From Chloroflexi bacterium SZAS-1 (lineage in GTDB: Bacteria; Chloroflexota; Chloroflexia; Chloroflexales; Roseiflexaceae): DNA of 33,450 nt. The notes under the pieces are model-generated. The model was not told the origin of the DNA. It did not search any database and was given only the letters and a program-made list of their open reading frames with translations. Location of the stretch: positions 14,318-47,767 of the forward strand of contig JAFEAS010000075.1 of NCBI GenBank assembly GCA_018266315.1. The letters run 5' to 3'. Shown here one piece after another: positions 23,132-30,417 of this stretch. The position numbers and the translations under genes are program-made. The number at the start of each line of letters is the position of its first letter. Positions within the stretch are counted from its first letter, which is position 1.

Positions 23132-25245
23132 TGCTTGCTCAAATTCACTTGGAAGATCTCGACCCCATCGCGATCATATACCAGCGTAAATAGGGAGCTG
23201 GCGCGCAGCACCGCCGAATCAAAGCGATCGGCAGCACCTTTGCCGGGATAAGGATGCGCGCCATTATAAATATAGGTTATCCCGGCGCTGCGTAGCGCAT
23301 TTTGCGCCGAGCGAGTGGTCAAATCGATCGCAATCGGGCGAGCATCACTCAACGGGCTGCCGCGCAGCGCCACAAGAAAATTATTCAGGTGCTTCTGGTA
23401 GTTCGCCCGCTCGCCCTGCTCGCTGCCGTAAGTCAGCGGCGGCAGGCTGGCCCAGCGGCCCGCCAATAATGGCAGCCACCAGCCCGCATCAGTGCCAGCG
23501 GCCAGCGTGCCACCATAGGCCGGGAAACTATTGACCAGAAAATGGGCATCAGCAGGCGTATTCGCCTTAATCCAGTCGAGCGCAGTAAAATCGGCGGCAC
23601 TTACCAGCGCGGTGGTATCGCGCACCATCTGCGCCTGTGGGCCAGTATAGAGCACCAGCACCACAAACATCGCGGCAGCCGCCAGCGCAGTGGGTAGAGC
23701 GTCGGGCAGGCGCAAGCGCCCGGTTACCTGCGCCAGCCACTCCTGCACAGCGCCCAGCGCGTAGCCCGCCAGCAGCGCGGTTGGAATGAACAGCGTGCCC
23801 AGCCCCGTCACCGAATCGATGACGCCCGCGCCGGGCAGGCCCGCGACATACGGCACAACAATCAGCACCAGCAGCGCCGCCCACACCGCTGGCACGAGCA
23901 TGCGCCAATCGCGCCGCCAGGCCGCCAGCAGCAGCCCGGCCAGCGCCAGCGCCAGCACCGCCCCATTCACATAGCGCGGCACCACTGGCTCTAGCGCCGA
24001 CATCTGGGTAATCACCGCCTGGCCCGATTTGCCCGAGACCATGCCATTCGCATTACGCAGCAGCTGGCCGCGCAGCACATTCAGCAGCCAGGGCAGCGCC
24101 AGCAGCATACCCAGCAGCGCCGCCGGTACCACGCGCAGCACCAGCACACCCGCCAGGCGTAAGTCGCGGCGGGAAAGAATAAGCAGCACCAGGTAGCTTA
24201 GCACAAACAGCGCGGCCAGCGCCGTCACCAGGTAGTGCGTCAGGATCATCGTAGCGGTGAGCAGCCCGGCCAGCAGCACCAGCCGCCACGAAAATGCGAG
24301 ATGTTGCCAGCTTGTACGGCCTGGCGACTTGTTATGCGCCAGCGTTACCCAGCACACCACCAGCGCCATCAGCACCAGCTGACCAGCGAGCTGGGTATAG
24401 CGCCCCCAGTTCACATAAAAGGCCGGGATATTGCCCACAAACCCCACTATTAGCGCGGCCCACACCGCCGCCCAGCGCGTGCCGCCCAGCGCCCGCACCA
24501 GCACGAAGATCAGCGGCACGGTGAGGGCGTTGAGCACCTGGCCGGTCAGCACCAGGCTCCTGGGGACATCAACACCAGCCAGGTAATGCACAAACGCAAC
24601 ATTCGCGTGAAAGCCGAAGTGGTAGGTGAAGGTCGTAAGCGGGGCGTAAGGCTGCCAGGAATGAAACAGCCCCTGATGTTCGACGAGCAGTTGGGCCATC
24701 AGGGTATGCTGGTAGGAATCGCCCAGCAAGCCGACCCGCAGATCGCGCGCGGTGTACAGCCGCACCAGCAGCGCGGCCAGGCTTACCCCGAGAACAATGA
24801 GCGATGGTAGATCAAACGCGGCCCAACCCGAGCGCTGCTTTCGTGCCGCCCAGAGTGCAAGCGCGGCCCACGCTACGCTACACAGCCCCACATATCCCCA
24901 GGTTGCTGCTGCACCCCAGGGTAGCCCTAGCTGCTGGGCCAACAGCAGAAGTAACGGCGGCAACGCCACGCTCACACCAATCGCCAGCGCAAGATGTTCG
25001 GCCAGCCCAAGCGCATGTTCGCGCGGCCAGAGGAGGCGAAGAAGGAATAGCCCAGGGGTGGTATAGAGTAATGCGATGGTCGCTGCTGGTACAAGTGTGC
25101 CGAGCAAACTATCGCCCGCCCACAGCAGCAGCGCGCTGCCGCCGCCGAGTGCTAACGCCCCGACCAGCAGGAGCGCGCCAATCAATACCAGCGCCGGCAT
25201 ACGCCAGCGCGGATACGCATTAACTGGCAGTACCGCTCGCTCCAA
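23128..25245 (-). CDS. Polytopic membrane protein, GT-C/DUF6541-like
   Basis: The 705-residue protein has about 14 hydrophobic segments up to residue 520, then a soluble C-terminal domain of about 170 residues. The loop GDSYQHTLMAQLLVEH, with HSWQPYAPLTTFTYHFGFH, resembles the acidic first external loop of GT-C enzymes, which use polyprenyl-phosphate sugars. LDWIKANTPADAHFLVNSFP and GITYIYNGAHPYPG in the C-terminal part also occur in such proteins. I therefore place it with DUF6541-like putative glycosyltransferases; the reaction is not known. The start is TTG at 25243-25245, because an in-frame stop lies shortly before it and no ATG is usable before Met16. It is the first gene after the consensus promoter at 25394-25422. 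Confidence 0.78.
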   Translation of the reverse strand: MERAVLPVNAYPRWRMPALVLIGALLLVGALALGGGSALLLWAGDSLLGTLVPAATIALLYTTPGLFLLRLLWPREHALGLAEHLALAIGVSVALPPLLLLLAQQLGLPWGAAATWGYVGLCSVAWAALALWAARKQRSGWAAFDLPSLIVLGVSLAALLVRLYTARDLRVGLLGDSYQHTLMAQLLVEHQGLFHSWQPYAPLTTFTYHFGFHANVAFVHYLAGVDVPRSLVLTGQVLNALTVPLIFVLVRALGGTRWAAVWAALIVGFVGNIPAFYVNWGRYTQLAGQLVLMALVVCWVTLAHNKSPGRTSWQHLAFSWRLVLLAGLLTATMILTHYLVTALAALFVLSYLVLLILSRRDLRLAGVLVLRVVPAALLGMLLALPWLLNVLRGQLLRNANGMVSGKSGQAVITQMSALEPVVPRYVNGAVLALALAGLLLAAWRRDWRMLVPAVWAALLVLIVVPYVAGLPGAGVIDSVTGLGTLFIPTALLAGYALGAVQEWLAQVTGRLRLPDALPTALAAAAMFVVLVLYTGPQAQMVRDTTALVSAADFTALDWIKANTPADAHFLVNSFPAYGGTLAAGTDAGWWLPLLAGRWASLPPLTYGSEQGERANYQKHLNNFLVALRGSPLSDARPIAIDLTTRSAQNALRSAGITYIYNGAHPYPGKGAADRFDSAVLRASSLFTLVYDRDGVEIFQVNLSKQ

Positions 25246-25393
25246 ACCGTGCCATCACCCGCACCGCGTTGCGACGCATGCCTACGCCGCTCAGGTGTCT
25301 TGTGTAAGGGTGTACAGCCATATGCGCCATATCGCAGATTGGCCGCTCACCCTATTCGTATGCGCCGAAACACGTATGTGCCCGGCGGGCGGC

Positions 25394-25422
25394 ATTATAC
25401 GATAGCGGGGTAGGGGTGTCAA
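25394..25422 (-). promoter_or_regulatory. Perfect consensus sigma-70 promoter upstream of the glycan cluster
   Basis: On the minus strand TTGACA (25417-25422) and TATAAT (25394-25399) are separated by exactly 17 nt. The -35 covers the stop codon of the phosphatase gene (25419-25421). Predicted start is near 25387, leaving a leader of about 140 nt before the TTG start at 25245. It should drive the 25245-21244 genes. Confidence 0.85.
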
Positions 25423-25973
25423 AGCTGGGCGCGCCGGGCGACATCGTGCTCCCATTCGCGCAGGCGTGCCAATTGCCGATTATTCAGCACCACAATCGGG
25501 CGGGCGCGGCGAATAGTGTGGAATGCCTGGTCGTGCGGCAGGCCCTGCGCAACCAGGTAGGCGCTGGCAGTAAGCGAGGCGCGACCGACCCCGGCGTGGC
25601 AGTGTACCATCACCGGCAGCTGGCGGGCGCGCGCCGCATCAATAAAAGCCACGGCCTCGCGCAATTGCTCAATCGTTGGCGGGTGGAAATCGCGCACACG
25701 CAGACGTAGTGTTTCTGGTGCTGGCGGCCCGGCAAAACGATCTTCACGTTCGTCCTGTAGGCTCAGCACGGCGCGCACGCCCAGCGCATGCAGCGCTGCC
25801 CACTGCTCGGCGCGAAACTGGCCGCCAACGTACAGGAAATTGTCGATCTTGCTGATATTCAGATGAAACGCCCGCTGCCACTGCGTGTGCAGGTAAGGCA
25901 CGATCAGGTCGGGATGGCGCACCCAGGCGCGTAATCCGGCATCGGGGGCAGCAATACGTGACGAATTTGGCAT
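25419..25973 (-). CDS. Dual-specificity/tyrosine-type protein phosphatase
   Basis: The 184-residue protein has the cysteine-phosphatase signature HCHAGVGRAS (HCx5R plus Ser), with an upstream general-acid Asp candidate in VRDFHPPT. The fold's start, ISKIDNFLYVGGQFRAEQWAALHALGVRAVLSLQDE, matches dual-specificity phosphatases. These enzymes remove phosphate from Ser/Thr/Tyr or from phosphoinositides or glycans. No signal peptide or membrane segment is seen, so it is cytoplasmic. It has its own promoter at 26031-26058, and its stop codon lies inside the -35 of the next transcription unit. It is next to a glycan cluster, where tyrosine phosphatases often regulate export, but no kinase partner is present here. 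Confidence 0.9.
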   Translation of the reverse strand: MPNSSRIAAPDAGLRAWVRHPDLIVPYLHTQWQRAFHLNISKIDNFLYVGGQFRAEQWAALHALGVRAVLSLQDEREDRFAGPPAPETLRLRVRDFHPPTIEQLREAVAFIDAARARQLPVMVHCHAGVGRASLTASAYLVAQGLPHDQAFHTIRRARPIVVLNNRQLARLREWEHDVARRAQL

Positions 25974-26030
25974 AGCTCAGGGCCTGGTATGTGGCTTCGT
26001 ACAGGGATGTGGCGCTCGCACCACTTCACC

Positions 26031-26058
26031 AGTATAGCATACCGCTAGGCCTGCACAA
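26031..26058 (-). promoter_or_regulatory. Extended -10 promoter of the phosphatase gene
   Basis: TTGTGC (26053-26058), a 16-nt spacer and TATACT (26031-26036), with TGC before the -10. Predicted start is near 26024, about 50 nt before the ATG at 25973. On the plus strand a weaker extended -10 (TGCTATGCT, 26123-26131) may serve the divergent gene at 26171. Confidence 0.6.
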
Positions 26059-26170
26059 CCACCTGCACAATCAAGTTGCCTGAGTCACACTCTACTCATA
26101 CAGCGCACATCTTCACGTTCTATGCTATGCTACTAGCTACACGGCTGCGAGGCACCAAGAGATATCTGTG

Positions 26171-26599
26171 ATGTTTCTGTCGATTGAGGTCGTAGCGAAC
26201 CAGGCCGGGCTTGCACAGCTTCTCCGCTTTGTGGACGAAGCCGAACAGCGTATGGCGCTCGGTGAAGAACAGGCTTATATTTTGCGCCTGGCAATAGAGG
26301 AAATTGCGACGAACCTCATGAAATACGGCTATACCACTAATGCGCCCGGGCCGATCCAGGTTGCTTGCGACACCGCGACTGGTGCCTTGCGCATCGTTAT
26401 TCGCGATCAAGGCAAGCCCTTTGACCCACACACTGCGCCACCGCCCGACCTGAGCACTTCGCTTGAACGCCGCCGCGTTGGCGGGCTTGGCCTATTCTTA
26501 GTGCGCGAGCTGACCGACGAGCTGGTGTATCGGCATGATGCAATCAGCGGCTGGAATGAATTGACCCTGATCAAGCGAGCGGAGCATGAGCGTGGTTGA
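26171..26599 (+). CDS. RsbW-like serine kinase (HATPase_c_2)
   Basis: The 142-residue protein has the GHKL ATPase fold of anti-sigma-factor kinases: N-box AIEEIATNLMKYGYT (Glu, Asn), G1 box VIRDQGKPFDP, and G2 box VGGLGLFLVREL. RsbW/SpoIIAB-type proteins phosphorylate an anti-sigma-factor antagonist and bind a sigma factor. Neither partner is visible in this window. The ATG at 26171 is chosen, with a GTG one codon earlier. The gene overlaps the next by 14 nt, so it and the PP2C phosphatase are translationally coupled. This is the arrangement expected for a partner-switching stress or signalling module. Confidence 0.88.
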   Translation: MFLSIEVVANQAGLAQLLRFVDEAEQRMALGEEQAYILRLAIEEIATNLMKYGYTTNAPGPIQVACDTATGALRIVIRDQGKPFDPHTAPPPDLSTSLERRRVGGLGLFLVRELTDELVYRHDAISGWNELTLIKRAEHERG

Positions 26600-27857
26600 A
26601 CGAATGCGCAGCCTTGCGCTGTTCAACAATATGGATATGGAACGGCTCAGCCGACTGCTTGCCCAGATAAACGAGCAGCAGCTGGCCGCTGGTGAGGTGC
26701 TGTTCGCGCAGGGCGATACTGCCCACACCTGCTATATTGTGCTTACCGGCGAACTTGAAGCAGTGGCGCGGCAGGGCGATTTTGAAATGCAGCTCGAAAT
26801 CTGCCATCCCGGCCAGATTATCGGCGAGATGGCGCTGATCGATGCTAGCCCACGCTCAGCCACAGTGCGGGCGCGCGTCGATAGCTGTGTAGCCGTGCTC
26901 GACGAGCGCGGGTTTATCGAGCTATTACACAGCAACCCGGCGCTCACGCTTGAGCTACTGCGCGGCAATACCACGCGCCTGCGCCGCACCAGCCAGCAAA
27001 TGATCGACGATATCGCCGCCAAGCATGCCGAGCTGGCCCGTGCTTACGATGAGCTGCAAGCCGCCCAGGCCGAGCGCATTCGCCTGAGCCGCATTGAGGA
27101 AGAGCTGGCGGTTGCGCGGCGGATTCAGCGGCTGTTCTTGCCCACGCAGCTGCCACAACCCACAGGCTGGCAGCTCGCCGCGTACAATCGGGGCGCACAC
27201 GAGGTCGGCGGCGACTTCTTCGACTGTATCCCGCTGCCTGGTGGGCAGCTTGGGCTGGTAGTGGCCGATGCCTGTGGCAAAGGCGTACCTGCGGCCCTGT
27301 TCGTGGCGCTCACCCGCAGCCTGGTGCGCGCAATGGCGCTCACGCCCGCCGCCTTCCAGCAGGGCGGGGCCACGCTTAGCAGCTCGCCGGCTGAAACCCT
27401 GCGCGTCACCAACGACTATATTGCAACCGAACACGGCGCGAGCCATATGTTCATCACGCTGTTTTACGGCCAGCTCGACCCTGCTACCGGGGACATGGTC
27501 TATGTCAATGCCGGGCATAACGCGCCCATGCTGTTCAACGCGGCTGGCACACTCCGCGCCGAGCTCGAAAGTGCCTCACTGCCACTGGGCATTATTGCTG
27601 GGCAGTCGTTCACGCCAGCAACAGCCACAATCGCCCCGGGCGAGCTGCTGGTATGCTTTAGCGATGGCATTACCGAAGCCATGGATACGCAGGGCACACT
27701 GTTCGACGAGCAGCGCCTGCTGGATGCGGTGCGCGACTATGCCGCGCTGCCCGCCACCGAGCTGGTTGAGCGCCTGGTGGCAACGGTTAAAGCCTTTGTC
27801 GGCGATGCGCCCCAATCGGATGATATGACCTTACTCGTGCTCAAGCGCGATGCCTAA
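26586..27857 (+). CDS. cNMP-binding domain fused to a PP2C-type (SpoIIE/RsbU) phosphatase
   Basis: Residues 1-125 form a cyclic-nucleotide-binding domain (LFAQGDTAHTCYIVLTGELEAV, GQIIGEMALIDASPRSATVRA). A coiled-coil-like helix follows (about 140-178). Residues about 180-423 are a SpoIIE-type PP2C phosphatase with HEVGGDFFDCI, VADACGKGVPAALF, MVYVNAGHNAPML, CFSDGITEA and DDMTLLVL carrying the metal-binding aspartates. Such proteins dephosphorylate an antagonist phosphorylated by an RsbW-like kinase, and the cNMP domain may gate activity. The gene overlaps the kinase gene by 14 nt, which supports a direct pair. The cNMP phosphate-binding residues (GEMALIDASPRSATV) look close to the functional consensus, so cAMP or cGMP binding is plausible but not shown. 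Confidence 0.93.
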   Translation: MSVVERMRSLALFNNMDMERLSRLLAQINEQQLAAGEVLFAQGDTAHTCYIVLTGELEAVARQGDFEMQLEICHPGQIIGEMALIDASPRSATVRARVDSCVAVLDERGFIELLHSNPALTLELLRGNTTRLRRTSQQMIDDIAAKHAELARAYDELQAAQAERIRLSRIEEELAVARRIQRLFLPTQLPQPTGWQLAAYNRGAHEVGGDFFDCIPLPGGQLGLVVADACGKGVPAALFVALTRSLVRAMALTPAAFQQGGATLSSSPAETLRVTNDYIATEHGASHMFITLFYGQLDPATGDMVYVNAGHNAPMLFNAAGTLRAELESASLPLGIIAGQSFTPATATIAPGELLVCFSDGITEAMDTQGTLFDEQRLLDAVRDYAALPATELVERLVATVKAFVGDAPQSDDMTLLVLKRDA

Positions 27858-27898
27858 ATCGCGCCGCCTGCCGCCGGGCAGGTACACACGAACGCCCG

Positions 27899-27907
27899 TG
27901 TTATAAT
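27899..27907 (+). promoter_or_regulatory. Extended -10 promoter of the HAS-barrel gene
   Basis: TGTTATAAT is a perfect extended -10; no -35 is evident. Predicted start near 27914 leaves a leader of about 55 nt before the ATG at 27969. It begins a unit of three genes up to 30248. Confidence 0.55.
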
Positions 27908-27968
27908 AGCCATAGACACCGACTGAGGCACACGCAACACACCACCGACTGAATACACGGCCAAAGCT

Positions 27969-28574
27969 ATGCCAACACGCATCGGCGAAGTGATTGAATC
28001 AACTACCACCAGCTTCACTGCTGGAGCCTACGAGCTGCTAACGGCACCGCCGTTTGGCGCATTGGTACGCGCCCAGGCCCGCACCGAGGGCATGGCAGTG
28101 TACGGCCTAGTATACGATATTCGCACCGGCAGCAAAGAGCCTGGCGGGCGCGCACTGGTACGTGGGCGCACTTATAGCGGGCGCGAGCTCTACGACGCTG
28201 AGATTTACCACGAACACCCCGACCTGGCCGAAGTGCTCCAAACCGAATTTTCGGCGATTACCGTGGGCTTTGTCGAAGGCGGGCGCGTATACCAGTATTT
28301 ACCACCCCAGCCGCCGCCGGTGCATTACAGCGTTTACGAATGTACGAACGACGAGCTAGCTAGCTTCACCGAAACCACCGACTTCTTCCGCACGCTGCTG
28401 TTCGCCTACCAGATCCCCAGCGACGAACTGTTGGCCGCAACCATTCGCGCCGCCGCCCGCGCCCGCCAGGCCAATGAGCGCACCTACCTGGTACAGGCCG
28501 GGCGCGAGGTTGCTGCACTGCTCAAAGACGACTACGACCGCCTCACCGCGATTCTGCGGCGCATTCGGCCCTAA
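27969..28574 (+). CDS. HAS-barrel domain protein
   Basis: The 201-residue protein begins RIGEVIESTTTSFTAGAYEL, followed by PPFGALVRA and VYGLVYDI. This is the small beta-barrel called HAS (HerA and ATP synthase) that caps HerA-like and F1-type ATPases. Here there is no ATPase domain, and the rest is a mixed helical region with a basic Arg/Lys-rich end (YDRLTAILRRIRP). Similar stand-alone proteins occur in cyanobacteria and Chloroflexota; their role is unknown. It is 3 nt from the next small membrane gene and near the DUF58 gene, and all share one promoter. A role in nucleic-acid translocation or in a DUF58 membrane complex would be a guess. Confidence 0.75.
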   Translation: MPTRIGEVIESTTTSFTAGAYELLTAPPFGALVRAQARTEGMAVYGLVYDIRTGSKEPGGRALVRGRTYSGRELYDAEIYHEHPDLAEVLQTEFSAITVGFVEGGRVYQYLPPQPPPVHYSVYECTNDELASFTETTDFFRTLLFAYQIPSDELLAATIRAAARARQANERTYLVQAGREVAALLKDDYDRLTAILRRIRP

Positions 28575-28577
28575 CTC

Positions 28578-28811
28578 ATGAGTCCGGCAATCATCCTGCC
28601 ATTACTGATGATTCTGATCTGCACCGCCACGTTGTATGGCTGTTATGTCGCGTTCGACCGACTGCAAACCCGGATTGAACAGAGCCATGGGCGCGGGCGC
28701 TGGCTGAGCATTGCGCTGGCGAGCGGCATTGGCCTGCTGGCACTCGTTACCTTCTGGTGCTGCTTCACCTTCAGCACCGCGCTGATGCAAGCGGTTGGCC
28801 TGAACCTCTAA
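28578..28811 (+). CDS. 77-residue membrane protein with two membrane segments
   Basis: The product has an N-terminal hydrophobic segment (residues about 4-26, IILPLLMILICTATLYGCYV) and a second (about 43-66, LSIALASGIGLLALVTFWCCFT), joined by a charged loop (RLQTRIEQSHGRGRW). I recognise no family. The ATG is 3 nt after the HAS-barrel stop. The spacing fits an operon with that gene and with the DUF58 gene, which begins 33 nt downstream. It may be a small partner of a membrane complex, but only location and topology support this. Confidence 0.7.
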   Translation: MSPAIILPLLMILICTATLYGCYVAFDRLQTRIEQSHGRGRWLSIALASGIGLLALVTFWCCFTFSTALMQAVGLNL

Positions 28812-28844
28812 TCACGCTGTGGTATTTCGTGCTACGATTGCTCT

Positions 28845-30248
28845 ATGCACTATCAGGCGCTGCACAACCTGTGGGCGCGCGCGCGGCGCTGGCTCAGCCT
28901 CGATGGTCGGCTCCGCCCTACCCAACCGTGGGCGTTGCTGCTGGGGCCATGTTTGCTGCTGGTCGCCGTCTTCGCACCATATCAGGGCTTATTCATCATT
29001 GCCTATAGCTTCTTGCTGCTGGCGTTGCTGATGTATTGCTGGGTACGCCTGACCGGGCCAAACATCCAGTTGCACCGCCACCTGCTCGCCGAGTGGGCAC
29101 AGGTTGGCGACGATATGGCCGAAGCGTGGGAGCTTGAGAATCGTGCGCAGCTGCCGCTGCTGTGGCTCGAGCTCGACGACGCCTCAACGCTGCCCGACTA
29201 TACCGGGCGGCGGGTGGTGGCTGCAGACGCGCGGATGTACTACCGCTGGCGTACCAGCGCGCACTGCACCCGGCGCGGCGTGTACACGATTGGCCCGCTC
29301 ACGGCCTCGCTTGGCGATCCATTCAACCTGTTTCGTTACGCCTGGCGCGAACAGCACACCCGCCAGATCGTGATTTACCCACCACTGGTGCGCCTGCCAC
29401 CACTGCTTGTGCCGCAGGGCCAGCGCGGCGGCCTGGCACGCGCCGATCTGCTTCAGCTGCACGTTACGCCCAGCGTCGGCGGGCTGCGCGAATATGCGCC
29501 CGGCGACCCACCCAGCCGCATCCACTGGCCCACCGTTGCGCGCACCAATAAGCTCATGATCAAGGAATTCGACCAGGAGCGCGCCGGGGCTTTCTGGATT
29601 GTGCTTGACCTGGCGGCTAGCGCCTACCCACAGGCTGCGCCTGCCGACATTGACACTCTGAGCACACATTCCGCACACGATCCCTACGCATCGTTCACCC
29701 AGACATCGGCAATTGACAGAGCTACGGATGAGAGCCGATTAGGCTCGGCGCTCGAGCTGGCAATTGTGCTGGCTGGCTCGCTGGCGGCGCAGGCGCTGGC
29801 CGAAGGCCGCGCGGTGGGGCTGCTGGCCGACGATGGCCGCCAGCGGCTGGTAATGCCTGGGCGCGGGCCGCGCCAGCTGTGGCGCATCCTTGGTGCGCTG
29901 GTAGATGCCCAGGCGACCGGAATATTGCCGCTGGCCGAGGTGCTGCGCCAGGGCCACGCCGCCCGCGCCACCGAAACCGCCGGTAGCGCGCTCGCGGTGA
30001 TTACGCCCGCGCTTGATGGCGCATGGCTGCCCGCACTGGCAAGCTGGCAGGGCCACCACAGCGGTGGTGCACTCGCGCTACTGGTGGCCGCGCACACCGC
30101 CGACGCCCAAGCAATCGCGGCGCGCCTGGCCGCCAGCGGCGTGGCAACACACACCTTCGAGCTGGGCGCGCCGCTGCCGCTGCTGAACCCGCCCCGGCCC
30201 AGCGCAACCGCGCGCATTTCGCCACTAGGCAAAGTGATACGCGGCTAA
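28845..30248 (+). CDS. DUF58 domain membrane protein
   Basis: The 467-residue protein has two membrane segments at about 28-70 (WALLLGPCLLLVAVF and LFIIAYSFLLLALLMYCW). An immunoglobulin-like N-terminal domain (about 75-185) precedes the DUF58 signature SVGGLREYAPGDPPSRIHW followed by ARTNKLMIKEFDQE, and a vWA-like fold (FWIVLDLAAS). DUF58 proteins are usually found beside MoxR AAA ATPases and work in protein-complex assembly; no MoxR gene is visible in this window. The C-terminal 150 residues are Ala-rich and variable. The gene follows the small membrane protein by 33 nt, with a weak ribosome site. Role unknown, but the family call is firm. Confidence 0.88.
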   Translation: MHYQALHNLWARARRWLSLDGRLRPTQPWALLLGPCLLLVAVFAPYQGLFIIAYSFLLLALLMYCWVRLTGPNIQLHRHLLAEWAQVGDDMAEAWELENRAQLPLLWLELDDASTLPDYTGRRVVAADARMYYRWRTSAHCTRRGVYTIGPLTASLGDPFNLFRYAWREQHTRQIVIYPPLVRLPPLLVPQGQRGGLARADLLQLHVTPSVGGLREYAPGDPPSRIHWPTVARTNKLMIKEFDQERAGAFWIVLDLAASAYPQAAPADIDTLSTHSAHDPYASFTQTSAIDRATDESRLGSALELAIVLAGSLAAQALAEGRAVGLLADDGRQRLVMPGRGPRQLWRILGALVDAQATGILPLAEVLRQGHAARATETAGSALAVITPALDGAWLPALASWQGHHSGGALALLVAAHTADAQAIAARLAASGVATHTFELGAPLPLLNPPRPSATARISPLGKVIRG

Positions 30249-30417
30249 ATATCGCATCATATCGCCCCAAACACTCGTACATAGCCAGGTTGCTACCAGC
30301 CCTGGTAAGCCACGCGCGCATCTGACACCCCGCTATCGGCGTTCTCTTCCATATAAGCAATGATGCTCGCCTTGGCTGGCCTCACGCATACAATTGCATG
30401 ATCCTGATGAGTTCCAA

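Noticed and set aside
25220..25330. 36-residue ORF in the leader of the membrane-protein gene
   Set aside because: It has no ribosome site and no recognisable sequence, and it ends inside the next gene; nothing beyond an open frame supports it.
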